Of a DNA stretch of 64,000 bases, positions 54,537 through 63,297 are shown in pieces. The DNA is from Halobacterium sp. R2-5 (GTDB lineage Archaea > Halobacteriota > Halobacteria > Halobacteriales > Halobacteriaceae), in NCBI RefSeq assembly GCF_011734195.1, contig NZ_JAANTH010000002.1:1-64000 (forward strand), written 5' to 3'. How positions within the stretch are numbered: position 1 is the first letter of the stretch; each line of letters opens with the position of its first letter. The translations under genes were made by a program, and so were the position numbers. Below the pieces are notes generated by a model. It made no database searches. It was given only the letters and a program-made list of their open reading frames with translations, and was not told where the DNA came from.

Positions 54537-55988
54537 TCAGTCGTCCGCGGGCGCCACGCCTTCGGCCGGCTCGGGCTGCTGCGTGTAGCCGTGGCCGGTC
54601 AGCGCCATCGCGAACAGCACGAGCGGCGAGAGGATGCCGAAGAAGTAGAACGGCACCCACCACCACGAGATGGCGCCCTCGGCGCTGTAGAGCGCGCCCG
54701 TCATGAAGACGGCGCCGGCGTGCCACGGGAAGAACGGGCCCGTCGGGGTGCCGGCGGCCTCGACTGCTCGCGAGAGGTCACGCTCGTCCAGGCCGTACTC
54801 CTCGTAGAGGTTCCGGAGGCTGAGCCCGGGGACGACGATGCTCATGTACTGCTGGGCGGAGAAGGCGTTCGTCACGATGGCGGCGAGACCGGTGCCGGCG
54901 ACCAGCGACCCTGGCGACCAGACGGCCTGCGTGAGGTGATGGGCGAGCGTTGGGAGGATGCCCGTGCGTTCGAGCAGCCCGCCGAGCGTGAGCGCCGCGA
55001 CGACCACGGCGATGGTCCACGCCGACCCCGAGATGCCACCGTGCGCGAGGAGGTCGTTGACAGTACTGCTACCTGTGGCGGGACTGGTTCCGTACAGGAA
55101 GGTGTTCCACGCGGCGGTGAAGCCGACGCCCTGAACGAGGATGGCAGTGAACGCGCCCGCGAAGACGCCGGCGAGCAGCGACGGGAGCGCGGGGTATCCG
55201 CGAATCGCGAGGGCGAACGTCACCACGAGCGGCAGGAAGACCAGCGGCCCGAGCGCGTACGAGTCGGCGAGCGGGCCGGTGAAGGCCGCAATGTTCGTGT
55301 CGCCGGTCTCCACGATGAAGACACCGAGGGCAGCGTACGCGAGTACTGAGAGGCCGAAGGCGATTCCGGTGCCGACGCGCATGCCCTTGATGTGGTCGTA
55401 GAGGTCGGCGTCGGTGACGGCGGCTGCGAGGTTCGTGGTGTCCGACAGCGGGCTCTGCTTGTCGCCGGCGTACGCGCCGGAGACGATGGCGCCCGCGGTC
55501 ATCGCCAACGGGACGCCCAGTCCTTCGCCGATGCCGACGAACGCGATGCCGAGCGCCCCGACCGTGGTCCACGAGGAGCCGATGGCGAACGCGACGATGC
55601 CCGCGAAGATGGCCGTGACTGGCAGGAAGATGACGGGAGTGAGCGTGCCGAGCCCGTAGTACATCAGGCCGGGGATGGTGCCGGCGCTGATCCACGTAGA
55701 GATCAGCCCGTAGATGACGAACAGGATGAGAATCGCCTGCAGTCCCATCTGGAGGCCGGAGGCGGCGGCGTCGTAGACGCCGTCCCAGTCGTAGCCGAGC
55801 CGGTAGCGCGCGAACAGTCCCGTGAAGGCGATACTCCAGACGAGGGGCGCGTGTGGCGCGAGGCCGAGGTAGCCCGAACCGACGCCGAGCGAGACGACGA
55901 CGGCCGCGATGGGCACGAGCGCCTCGACGAGGCTGGGGCGGCGGGCCTCGTCGATGTCCTCGTACGCAAGCGGTGCGTGATCGCTCAT
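54537..55988 (-). CDS. nhaC: NhaC-type Na+/H+ antiporter, 483 residues
   Basis: The second NhaC-family protein is clearly divergent from its neighbour. It has AFAIGSSWTTVGALGIAFVGIGEGLG and GAYAGDKQSPLSDTTNLAAAVTDADLYDHIKGMR (the NhaC signature) and FSAQQYMSIVVPG. The start MSDHAPLAYEDIDE is chosen because TTAATTA lies about 26 bases upstream; a longer in-frame reading to 56165 runs through that promoter. Transport substrate is inferred from family. Confidence 0.87.
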   Translation of the reverse strand: MSDHAPLAYEDIDEARRPSLVEALVPIAAVVVSLGVGSGYLGLAPHAPLVWSIAFTGLFARYRLGYDWDGVYDAAASGLQMGLQAILILFVIYGLISTWISAGTIPGLMYYGLGTLTPVIFLPVTAIFAGIVAFAIGSSWTTVGALGIAFVGIGEGLGVPLAMTAGAIVSGAYAGDKQSPLSDTTNLAAAVTDADLYDHIKGMRVGTGIAFGLSVLAYAALGVFIVETGDTNIAAFTGPLADSYALGPLVFLPLVVTFALAIRGYPALPSLLAGVFAGAFTAILVQGVGFTAAWNTFLYGTSPATGSSTVNDLLAHGGISGSAWTIAVVVAALTLGGLLERTGILPTLAHHLTQAVWSPGSLVAGTGLAAIVTNAFSAQQYMSIVVPGLSLRNLYEEYGLDERDLSRAVEAAGTPTGPFFPWHAGAVFMTGALYSAEGAISWWWVPFYFFGILSPLVLFAMALTGHGYTQQPEPAEGVAPADD

Positions 55989-56130
55989 CGGCTGTTTGTA
56001 ATTCACTACAGTAATTAAGCTTCTCGGTTGAATTATTGTGGGACATTCACACGGTTTTTCGGACTGGCGGCAATCCTCGCCGACAGCCGGCACTCGTGGT
56101 TTTATGAGCGGGCCCGTCCATCCCACGGGT

Positions 56131-57057
56131 ATGAGCGCCTTCGACGACATGGACGTGGACACCATCTGGATGAACGGCGAGTTCGTGGACTGGGACGACG
56201 CCCAGATTCACGTGCTCACGCACGCCCTGCACTACGGCAGCGGCGTCTTCGAGGGGGTCCGCGCGTACGACACCGAGGAGGGCCCCGCGCTGTTCCGGTG
56301 GGACGAACACTTAGACCGCCTGTTCGCGTCCGCGAAGCCCTACGACCTCGACATCGACTTCACCCGCGAGGAGCTCACCGAGGCCACCGTCGAACTGCTC
56401 GACCGCCAGGACCTCGCGTCCTGTTACGTCCGCCCCATCGCGTACTTCGGCTACGACTCGCTGGGCGTCTCCCCGAAGGACTGCCCGACCGAGGTCGCCG
56501 TCGCCGCGTGGCCGTGGGGGACGTACCTCGGCGAGGACGCCCTCGAGAACGGCGTCGAAGTGATGATCTCCTCGTGGCGCAAGCACGCCTCCAGCCAGAT
56601 CCCGACGAACGCCAAGACCACCGGCCTCTACGTCAACTCCATGCTCGCCGGCGAGGAAGCCCGGCGCAACGGCTACACGGAAGCCATCGTCCTCAACAAG
56701 GAGGGCAACGTCGCCGAGGGCCCCGGGGAGAACCTCTTCCTCGTGCGCGACGGCGAGATCTACACGCCCGGGCTCTCCGAGAGCATCCTCGACGGCATCA
56801 CCCGCGACACCGTCATCACGCTCGCCGAGGAGCGCGGCTACACCGTCCACGACAACGCCTCCATCTCCCGCGGCGAACTCAACACCGCCGACGAGCTGTT
56901 CTTCACCGGCTCCGCCGCCGAAGTCACGCCCATCCGACAGGTCGACAACGTCGAGATCGGCTCCGGCACCCGTGGCCCGGTCACCGAGGAGCTACAGAAG
57001 GCGTTCTTCGACGTCGTCGAGACCGGCGACCGCGAGGAGTGGTTCCACTACGTCTAA
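56131..57057 (+). CDS. ilvE: Branched-chain amino acid aminotransferase
   Basis: The 308-residue class IV PLP aminotransferase interconverts Val, Leu and Ile with their keto acids. It has ALHYGSGVFEGVRAY (33-47), the PLP lysine K162 in IPTNAKTTGLYVNSMLA, EAIVLNKEGNVAEGPGENLFLV and TPGLSESILDGITRDTVI. ATG 56131 is used because TTTTATG is about 30 bases upstream; ATG 56104 falls within that box. It converges with the DUF502 gene with no gap. Confidence 0.95.
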   Translation: MSAFDDMDVDTIWMNGEFVDWDDAQIHVLTHALHYGSGVFEGVRAYDTEEGPALFRWDEHLDRLFASAKPYDLDIDFTREELTEATVELLDRQDLASCYVRPIAYFGYDSLGVSPKDCPTEVAVAAWPWGTYLGEDALENGVEVMISSWRKHASSQIPTNAKTTGLYVNSMLAGEEARRNGYTEAIVLNKEGNVAEGPGENLFLVRDGEIYTPGLSESILDGITRDTVITLAEERGYTVHDNASISRGELNTADELFFTGSAAEVTPIRQVDNVEIGSGTRGPVTEELQKAFFDVVETGDREEWFHYV

Positions 57058-57651
57058 CTACTCGTCGTCCTCGGTGAACGGCTCCGGAACGTCGCGCTCG
57101 TTCTCCCCGAACCCCGCACTCAACACCCGCGTCAGGGCGTCCTCCGTGGACTCGTCGGCGTCCTGGATGTCCTCGGGTTCGAGCTCCATCACGAACCCCG
57201 AGGTGATGTTCGGCGCGGTCGGCATGAACACCACCTCGCGGCCGTCGTCGGTCGTCTTCCCGGTCTTGAACGCGGTCAGCCGCATCCCGTCCCACGGCTC
57301 GACTTTCACGGGCTTCTGGAACTCGTCGGCGCCCCCGGACAGCACGGTCTCGACGGCCATCTTCGAGGCGTTGTAGACGATGCGCAGCCCCGGCAGCCGG
57401 TTGACGAGGCCGTCGAGGACCTCCTCCGCGAACGTCCCGATGGCGGTCCGCATCAGGTAGCCGACGGAGAACACCAGCAGCACGAACACCACGAGCGTCA
57501 GCCCGACCGCGACCACCGGGTCGTCGACGTTCGTCGCGAGCAGCGAGAACCGCGCGATGAGCGAGAACAGCCAGTAGAGGACGTACAGCGTGACCAGAAT
57601 CGGCGCGAGCACGACCAGCCCGCTCGCGAAGTCCCGCTTCCACGAGGTCAT
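57058..57651 (-). CDS. DUF502 family membrane protein
   Basis: The 197-residue protein has two N-terminal membrane helices (FASGLVVLAPILVTLYVLYWLFSLI and VVAVGLTLVVFVLLVFSVGYL) and a conserved soluble part, RLPGLRIVYNASKMAVETVLSG...VVFMPTAPNITSGFVMELEPEDI. These are DUF502 signatures, and the function is unknown. ATG 57651 (MTSWKRDFASG) is the family N terminus; the in-frame ATG 12 bases earlier is less likely. Confidence 0.88.
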   Translation of the reverse strand: MTSWKRDFASGLVVLAPILVTLYVLYWLFSLIARFSLLATNVDDPVVAVGLTLVVFVLLVFSVGYLMRTAIGTFAEEVLDGLVNRLPGLRIVYNASKMAVETVLSGGADEFQKPVKVEPWDGMRLTAFKTGKTTDDGREVVFMPTAPNITSGFVMELEPEDIQDADESTEDALTRVLSAGFGENERDVPEPFTEDDE

Positions 57652-57699
57652 ACCCGAGACCACTGAGCGGCGACGTATAGGGATTTCGAGGTCTGAGCG

Positions 57700-58539
57700 T
57701 TACCGGCCCAGCACCGCCCGCAGCGCGAACAGCATGTTCTCCTTGCGCTCCATCGCGCGCCGGTAGAAGTACGAGAACCACTTGTCACCGTACGGCACGT
57801 ACTGGTAGACCGTGACGCCGTCCGCCGCGAGGTCGACCTGCGCGTCGTCCCGGACGCCCATCAGCATCTGGACCTCGTAGTCCGTGCCGTACTCGTCGTG
57901 GAGGTCGCGGGCGTGCGCTATCATCCCCGGGTCGTGGCTGCCCACGCCGATGCCGCCCTCGAACTCCCGGAACATGTACTCGAGGTAGTCGCGGTACGCC
58001 TCGTTGACGCGTTCCTTGCGCTTGTACGCGATGGACTTCGGCTCGTCGTACGCGCCCTTCACCAGCCGCACCTTCCCCGGGAGGCCCGCGAGCCGTTCGA
58101 GGTCGCCCTTCGTGCGCTTGAGGTTCGCCTGGATGCAGACGCCGACGCCGCCCCCGTACTCCGTCGTGAGGTCCTCGTAGGCGTCGAGGGTGGCGTCCGT
58201 CGTCTCGTGGTTTTCCATGTCAACCCACGTGAACACGCCGTGCTCGTCGGCCACCTCCACGATGCCCGCGAGGTTCTCCGCGAACACGTCGTCGCCGACG
58301 TCCAGCCCGATCTGAGAGGGCTTCACGGAGATGCAGGCGTCGACGCCGCTGCTGTCGATGTCCCGCACGAGGTCCTCGTAGGCCGCGGCGTCCTCGTCCG
58401 CGGGCGGGCGCTCCTCGTAGTGCTCGCCCAACAGGTTCAGGATGGCCTCGACGCCGCGGTCGTTCAGTGCCCCGGCGTGCTCGACGGCCTCCGCCGGCGT
58501 CTCCCCCGCGACGAACTTGCTCGCGATGGGCGGTATCAT
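57700..58539 (-). CDS. Proline dehydrogenase
   Basis: The 279-residue FAD-dependent TIM-barrel enzyme oxidises proline to pyrroline-5-carboxylate. It has [15 protein letters not shown] (about 68-82), [58 protein letters not shown] and [19 protein letters not shown], all PRODH signatures. It is the single-domain form with no fused P5C dehydrogenase. GTTTAAGGG about 28 bases before ATG supports the start. Confidence 0.93.
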   Translation of the reverse strand: MIPPIASKFVAGETPAEAVEHAGALNDRGVEAILNLLGEHYEERPPADEDAAAYEDLVRDIDSSGVDACISVKPSQIGLDVGDDVFAENLAGIVEVADEHGVFTWVDMENHETTDATLDAYEDLTTEYGGGVGVCIQANLKRTKGDLERLAGLPGKVRLVKGAYDEPKSIAYKRKERVNEAYRDYLEYMFREFEGGIGVGSHDPGMIAHARDLHDEYGTDYEVQMLMGVRDDAQVDLAADGVTVYQYVPYGDKWFSYFYRRAMERKENMLFALRAVLGR

Positions 58540-58659
58540 ATCTACACTTGCGGCGGCGCGTCCCTTAAACGACGTGCCTCCCTTGGTCGGGGCCGCCCCC
58601 GAGAGCGCCGCACTCCGGGAACCCACGGGTTTTTGCCCGGGCCGCGTCCACCCCAACGC

Positions 58660-59205
58660 ATGGGTCTCGCAGCGACGGTCGCGACCGCCGTGTGGGTGAT
58701 GCTGCCCGCGTACGTCCCGAACAACGCCGCGGTGCTCGCCGGTGGCGGCCGCCCGATCGACGGCGGTCGCACCTGGGGCGGCAAGCGCGTGCTCGGCGAC
58801 GGCAAGACGTGGCGCGGCACCGCTATCGGCACGCTCGTCGGCGCCGCGCTCGCCGCCGTCCTGAACGCAGTCCAGCCCGCTGCCGGCGACGCTGTTGGCG
58901 TCGCGCTCCCCTCGTTCCCGCCCGCCGCGATGCTCGCGCTCCCCGCCGGCGCCATGCTCGGCGACATCCTCGCCTCCTTCCTCAAACGCCGCACCGGCCG
59001 CGAACGCGGCGCCGCATTCCCCCTCCTCGACCAGCTCGACTTCGTCGTCGTCGCGCTCGCGCTCGCGGCTATCGCCGCTCCCGCCTGGTTCGGGGACACG
59101 TTCACACTCGGCGTCCTCGTCGCGATTCTCGTGCTCACGCCGCTGCTCCACGTCCTCACCAACGGCGCGGCGTACCTGCTCGGCCTGAAGAACGAGCCGT
59201 GGTAG
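58660..59205 (+). CDS. carS: CDP-archaeol synthase
   Basis: The 181-residue membrane enzyme activates digeranylgeranylglyceryl phosphate with CTP to CDP-archaeol, the branch point of archaeal phospholipid synthesis. It has the signature [18 protein letters not shown] (about 44-61), [31 protein letters not shown] and about five membrane helices. The start has GTTTTTGC 28 bases upstream. The dispersed repeat follows its 3' end. Confidence 0.93.
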   Translation: MGLAATVATAVWVMLPAYVPNNAAVLAGGGRPIDGGRTWGGKRVLGDGKTWRGTAIGTLVGAALAAVLNAVQPAAGDAVGVALPSFPPAAMLALPAGAMLGDILASFLKRRTGRERGAAFPLLDQLDFVVVALALAAIAAPAWFGDTFTLGVLVAILVLTPLLHVLTNGAAYLLGLKNEPW

Positions 59206-59238
59206 TACCTTTTGCGCTGCGCTCGCGGCGCTATGCGC

Positions 59239-59432
59239 CGCTCGCTCGGCAAAAGCTACGCTAAAAGCACTCCTCGCTCCAGCGCGCCTTCGGCGCTTAG
59301 TCGCTCGTCGGCCTGCGCTCGCTCCGCTCGCGCAGTGAACCGCTCGCCTCGGGCTCTTAGCGAGACCTTCGGCCTCGCGGGCTCTCGTTCGCTTCGCTCA
59401 CGAGAACTTCGAGCCGCTCGGCTCGCGGATGC
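59239..59432 (-). repeat. Dispersed palindromic repeat, copy 2
   Basis: The inverted copy of the 45778-45970 element. Bases 59263-59432 align over the same 170-base length, with differences concentrated in the hairpin loops and in one replaced hairpin. It fills the 244-base gap between the convergent carS and GNAT genes. Read on the minus strand it ends in T runs, so it may terminate the GNAT transcript. No gene is seen in it. Confidence 0.75.
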
Positions 59433-59449
59433 TCGTCGCTGTCGGTTGG

Positions 59450-59938
59450 TCAATCGTCGTCGAGCGGTTTCGCGTACTCGCAGTTCTCGACGTGGAGGCG
59501 TTCGTCGTAGTCGTCGGCGACGTGCTCGAAGCCGCGGGCCTCGTAGAATCCGCGGGCGTCGTCGTTGTCCGCCATCACGACCAGCCGGAGGCGGTCGTAG
59601 TCGCGCTCGCGCGCTATGTCCTCGATTTCGACGAGCAGGCGGCTGCCGACGCCCTCGCCCTGCTGCTCGGGGTGGACGTAGATAGAGCCGAGCGTGTACG
59701 CGCCGTCGCCGTCGACGCCGCTGGCGTACCCGACGACGTCGCCGTCCTCGCACGCGACGACGGTCTCGCTGTCGCCGTCGCGGTACCGCTCGCGGAGTTC
59801 GTCGACCGCGTAGTAGTCGGCGAGGAACGCCTCGACGGCGTCCGGGCCGACGATTTCGTCGTGGGCGTCGTGCCACGCGGCGTCGGCGACTGCCCGCACG
59901 TTCGGCGCGTCCTCGGGCGTCGCCTCGCGGACGTGCAT
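59450..59938 (-). CDS. GNAT-family N-acetyltransferase
   Basis: The 162-residue GCN5-related acetyltransferase has YTLGSIYVHPEQQGEGVGSRLLVEIEDIARERDYDRLRLVVMADNDDARGFYEARGF (about 81-138), containing the acetyl-CoA-binding QxxGxG/S (QGEGVGSRLL) and the typical NxxARxFYE motif. Acceptor substrate unknown. CTAAGCC about 28 bases upstream of ATG supports the start. Confidence 0.88.
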   Translation of the reverse strand: MHVREATPEDAPNVRAVADAAWHDAHDEIVGPDAVEAFLADYYAVDELRERYRDGDSETVVACEDGDVVGYASGVDGDGAYTLGSIYVHPEQQGEGVGSRLLVEIEDIARERDYDRLRLVVMADNDDARGFYEARGFEHVADDYDERLHVENCEYAKPLDDD

Positions 59939-60019
59939 ACCGTTCCGTTCGGCGACCGCGGGCTTAGCGTTTGGGCGGGACCGGCGCGCTTTTGACGGGG
60001 CGGCCCGCCAACTCTGGCA

Positions 60020-60541
60020 ATGTCCGAGGACCTCGTCCAGCTGCTCCGCGACGCGGACGCCGTGAAGTTCGGAGAGTTCGAGCTCGCCCACGGCGGCACC
60101 TCCGAGTACTACGTCGACAAGTACCTCTTCGAGACGGACCCCGACTGCCTGCGTGCCATCGCGGAGGCGTTCGCCGAACGCCTCGACGCGGACGCGAAGC
60201 TCGGCGGCGTCGCGCTCGGCGGCGTGCCGCTCGCCGCCGCGACGGCCGTGGAGGCCGACGTGCCGTACGTCATCGCGCGCAAGCAGGCCAAAGAGTACGG
60301 TACGGGCAACCGCATCGAGGGCCGCCTCGAAGAAGGCGAAGAGGTCGTCGTCGTCGAAGACATCGCGACCACGGGGCAGTCCGCCGTCGACGCGGTGGAG
60401 GCGCTCCGCGAGGCGGGCGCGGAAGTCGACCGCGCGCTGCTCGTGGTGGACCGCGAGGAGGGCGGCCGCGAACTGCTCGCCGAGCACGGCGTCGAGATGG
60501 AGGCGCTCGTCACGGCGAGCGACCTGCTGGACGCCGAGTGA
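60020..60541 (+). CDS. pyrE: Orotate phosphoribosyltransferase
   Basis: The 173-residue type I phosphoribosyltransferase of pyrimidine synthesis joins orotate to PRPP. It has [22 protein letters not shown] near the N terminus, [19 protein letters not shown], and the PRPP loop [18 protein letters not shown] (about 108-125). GCTTTTGA 28 bases upstream marks a leaderless promoter. The next gene is a phosphoribosyltransferase-fold regulator, not a second enzyme. Confidence 0.93.
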   Translation: MSEDLVQLLRDADAVKFGEFELAHGGTSEYYVDKYLFETDPDCLRAIAEAFAERLDADAKLGGVALGGVPLAAATAVEADVPYVIARKQAKEYGTGNRIEGRLEEGEEVVVVEDIATTGQSAVDAVEALREAGAEVDRALLVVDREEGGRELLAEHGVEMEALVTASDLLDAE

Positions 60542-60613
60542 CGCCTCGCGGCTAGTACCCGCGTTTGTGATTTCTTCGCACTCCAACTGATTCGAGGTAT
60601 TCAAGTTTGTGGA

Positions 60614-60620
60614 AACGTGC
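60614..60620 (+). promoter_or_regulatory. AACGTGC site before the HTH-PRTase gene
   Basis: AACGTGC lies 9 bases before the start codon, just downstream of the TATTCAAG box. The same heptamer occurs three times before the permease gene (61364-61370 inverted, 61418-61424, 61461-61467). It is a candidate operator for the encoded regulator. Confidence 0.45.
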
Positions 60621-60628
60621 CTACCGGT

Positions 60629-61342
60629 ATGAACCGAGCCGAGAAGGCCGCCCTGCAGCTGCGGGCGGTCGACGTGTTGCGCACGCTGAAGGAGACGCGG
60701 ACGTACGACGAGCTCTCCGCGGAGACCGGCCTCCCGGCCGGCGACCTGAACCGCTACGTGAACGGCCACGTCCTCCCGAGCGCCGAGCGCGCCCGCGAGG
60801 TCGTCGAGGACGCCGGCGCCGACCTCCTGCGCGAGGAGCTCGAAGCCCGCGTGCGCCTCGACGACGAGGGCTACGTGGACAACTCCGGGGTCGTCTTCGA
60901 CCAGTCGTTCCTCGACCTCGTCGCGCCGGTCGCCGCCGAGACGTTCGACTTCGAGCGCCCGGACGTCGTGCTCACCGCGGCCACCGACGGCATCACGCTC
61001 GCGGCGTCGCTGGCGTCGTACTACGGCGCGCGCTGCGCGTACGCCAAGAAGTCCAAGGAGACCGCCGTCGAGGAGTTCATCGAGGCGCGCAAGCGCTTCG
61101 AGTCCGGCATCGAGCTCACCTACTACCTCCCCGCGTCCGCCATCGACGCCGGCGAGACCGTCCTCGTCGTCGACGACCTCATCCGCTCGGGCGAGACCCA
61201 GGAGATCCTGCTCGACATCGCTGCCGCCGCGGACGCCGACGTCACGGGCGTGTTCACGCTCATCGCCGTCGGCGACGACGGCGTCGAGCGCGCCCGCGAG
61301 CTCACCGACGCCCCGGTCGGCGCGCTCGCCGAGCTCGAATAA
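60629..61342 (+). CDS. HTH-phosphoribosyltransferase regulator
   Basis: The 237-residue protein has an N-terminal helix-turn-helix (AVDVLRTLKETRTYDELSAETGLPAGDLNRYVNGHVLPSAERAREVVE, about 13-60) fused to a type I PRTase domain. That domain has YYGARCAYAKKSKETAVEEF and the PRPP loop TVLVVDDLIRSGETQEIL. The fusion resembles PurR/GfcR-like regulators that sense PRPP or nucleotides rather than catalyse. Position before a purine-type permease suggests purine control. ATG 60629 is 28 bases after TATTCAAG. Confidence 0.82.
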   Translation: MNRAEKAALQLRAVDVLRTLKETRTYDELSAETGLPAGDLNRYVNGHVLPSAERAREVVEDAGADLLREELEARVRLDDEGYVDNSGVVFDQSFLDLVAPVAAETFDFERPDVVLTAATDGITLAASLASYYGARCAYAKKSKETAVEEFIEARKRFESGIELTYYLPASAIDAGETVLVVDDLIRSGETQEILLDIAAAADADVTGVFTLIAVGDDGVERARELTDAPVGALAELE

Positions 61343-61363
61343 CGCGCCCGACCCCAGTTTTGG

Positions 61364-61467
61364 GCACGTTCGTGCACTTTATGGGTGGTTCTTCACCTCC
61401 AGACGGCACGCCCTTCCAACGTGCATAACAACGCTTAAGCGGGCGGTGTAGTTATGCCCGAACGTGC
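61364..61467. promoter_or_regulatory. AACGTGC operator cluster before permease
   Basis: Three copies of AACGTGC occur here: within palindrome GCACGTTCGTGC (61364-61375), at 61418-61424, and at 61461-61467, the last 7 bases before the permease ATG. A longer inverted repeat GCATAAC/GTTATGC flanks CGCTTAAGC, a possible TATA element. Likely binding by the adjacent HTH-PRTase protein is inferred. Confidence 0.5.
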
Positions 61468-61473
61468 ATCATA

Positions 61474-62910
61474 ATGGGGCTCGCTGACTACTTCGGCTTC
61501 GACGAACACGACACGGACCTGCGCACCGAGGTCCTCGCTGGCGTGACGACGTTCCTCACGATGTCCTACATCGTCGTCGTCAACCCCGCGGTGATGACCC
61601 AGGTGACCCAGGACGGCGAGGTCGTCAAACCCGGCATCGCGCTCGCGAACCACAGCTACGCCGAGACGGTCCAGATGCTCGCCGTCGTCACCCTGTTGGC
61701 GTCGGCGGTCGCCATGCTCGTGATGGCGTTCTACGCGAACCGCCCGTTCGCGCTCGCGCCCGGCCTCGGACTCAACGCGTTCTTCGCGTTCACCGTCGTC
61801 GGCGCGCTCGGCATCCCGTGGCAGACCGCGCTCGCCGCCGTCGTCACGGAGGGCGTCGTCTTCATCGTCCTCACCGCGGTCGGCGCCCGCGAGTACGTCA
61901 TCAGCCTCTTCCCCGAACCCGTGAAGTTCGCCGTCGGGACCGGCATCGGCCTCTTCCTCGCCATCATCGGCCTCGAAGCGATGGGCGTCATCGTCGGGGA
62001 CGCCGGCACCATCCTCGCGCTCGGCGACCTCGCGCAGAACCCGGTCGCCATCCTCTCCATCGTCGGCCTGTTCTTCACGCTCGCGCTGTACGCCCGCGGC
62101 GTCACCGGCAGCATCATTCTCGGCATCGTCTCGACCACCGTCGCCGGCGCCGCCCTCACGTTCGCGGGCGTCGTCGAACCCGGCGTCCTCATCGACGGGT
62201 TCGTCCGCAACGGCGGCTTCGCCGCCGGCCAACTCCCGCAGGCCCAGTACGACATCACGCCGCTGGCCGGCGCGTTCGTCTCCGGCTTCCAGAACGTCGA
62301 GGCCCTCAGCTTCGCGCTCGTCGTGTTCACGTTCTTCTTCGTGGACTTCTTCGACACCGCCGGCACGCTCGTCGGCGTCGGGCAGGCGGGCGGCTTCCTG
62401 AACGAGGACGGCGACCTCCCGGACGCCGACAAGCCCCTGATGGCCGACGCGGTCGGCACCACCGCCGGCGGCATGCTCGGCACCTCGACGGTCACCACGT
62501 ACATCGAGTCCGCGACCGGCATCGAGGAGGGCGGCCGCACCGGCATGGTCGCGCTCGTCGTCGCCTGCCTCTTCCTCGCGTCGCTCGTGGTCGTCCCGCT
62601 CGCCGCCGCGATTCCCCAGTACGCGAGCCACATCGCGCTCGTCGTCGTCGCGCTGCTGATGCTCGGCAACGTCACCGCGGTCCAGTGGGACGACGTCACG
62701 CACTCCATCCCCGCCGGCCTCACCATCCTCGTCATGCCGTTCACGTACTCCATCGCGTACGGCATCGCCGCCGGCATCGTCTCCTACCCCGTCGTGAAGG
62801 CCGCGACCGGCGAGTACGACGACGTCTCCCTCGGCCAGTGGCTGCTCGCGGTCGCGTTCGTCGTGTACTTCTTCGTGCGCACCAGCGGCGTCCTCCAGAC
62901 CGTCGCCTAG
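61474..62910 (+). CDS. NCS2-family purine (xanthine/guanine-type) permease
   Basis: The 478-residue, roughly 12 to 14 helix transporter is of the AzgA-like branch of NCS2. The N terminus GLADYFGFDEHDTDLRTEVLAGVTTFLTMSYIVVVNPAVM, PGLGLNAFFAFTVV, FFFVDFFDTAGTLVGVGQAGG and GTTAGGMLGTSTVTTYIESATGIEEGGRTG are family signatures. AzgA members import adenine, guanine or hypoxanthine. It is preceded by an operator-like cluster and by a PRTase-fold regulator, consistent with purine-responsive expression. Confidence 0.9.
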   Translation: MGLADYFGFDEHDTDLRTEVLAGVTTFLTMSYIVVVNPAVMTQVTQDGEVVKPGIALANHSYAETVQMLAVVTLLASAVAMLVMAFYANRPFALAPGLGLNAFFAFTVVGALGIPWQTALAAVVTEGVVFIVLTAVGAREYVISLFPEPVKFAVGTGIGLFLAIIGLEAMGVIVGDAGTILALGDLAQNPVAILSIVGLFFTLALYARGVTGSIILGIVSTTVAGAALTFAGVVEPGVLIDGFVRNGGFAAGQLPQAQYDITPLAGAFVSGFQNVEALSFALVVFTFFFVDFFDTAGTLVGVGQAGGFLNEDGDLPDADKPLMADAVGTTAGGMLGTSTVTTYIESATGIEEGGRTGMVALVVACLFLASLVVVPLAAAIPQYASHIALVVVALLMLGNVTAVQWDDVTHSIPAGLTILVMPFTYSIAYGIAAGIVSYPVVKAATGEYDDVSLGQWLLAVAFVVYFFVRTSGVLQTVA

Positions 62911-62960
62911 GTCCCGCCGCTACCCCGCCGCTCTTCTGCGTCGACGCCGTACGGGCGCGT

Positions 62961-63203
62961 GTGACGCTGGAACTGTACGCTCTCCCGGGCTGCCCGTACT
63001 GCGCGAAGGTCAAGACCAAGCTCGACGAACTCGACGTAGAGTACGTCGAACACGAGGTCCCGAGCTCGCACAGCCAGCGGACCGAAGTCGAGGAAGTCAG
63101 CGGTCAGACCGGCGTCCCCGTGCTCGTCGACGAGGAGCACGGCGTCGACGGGATGCCCGAATCGGACGACATCGTCGACTACCTCGAAGAGACGTACGCG
63201 TAA
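62961..63203 (+). CDS. Glutaredoxin-like protein
   Basis: The 80-residue thioredoxin-fold protein has the active site CPYC (C11 and C14, in LPGCPYCAKVKTKLDEL), TGVPVLVD with the cis-Pro, and the end SDDIVDYLEETYA. It probably reduces disulfides. Haloarchaea use gamma-glutamylcysteine, so the natural thiol partner is uncertain. The start is GTG, and no strong promoter element is visible right before it. Confidence 0.88.
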   Translation: MTLELYALPGCPYCAKVKTKLDELDVEYVEHEVPSSHSQRTEVEEVSGQTGVPVLVDEEHGVDGMPESDDIVDYLEETYA

Positions 63204-63297
63204 CGCGCGCTCTCTTCGTCCGAATTTTCCGAGAAACAGCGGTCCGAGCCGCGGCGCTACCGACCGACGGCGGTCGTAGAGGAGTGGGGCGGCGTCG

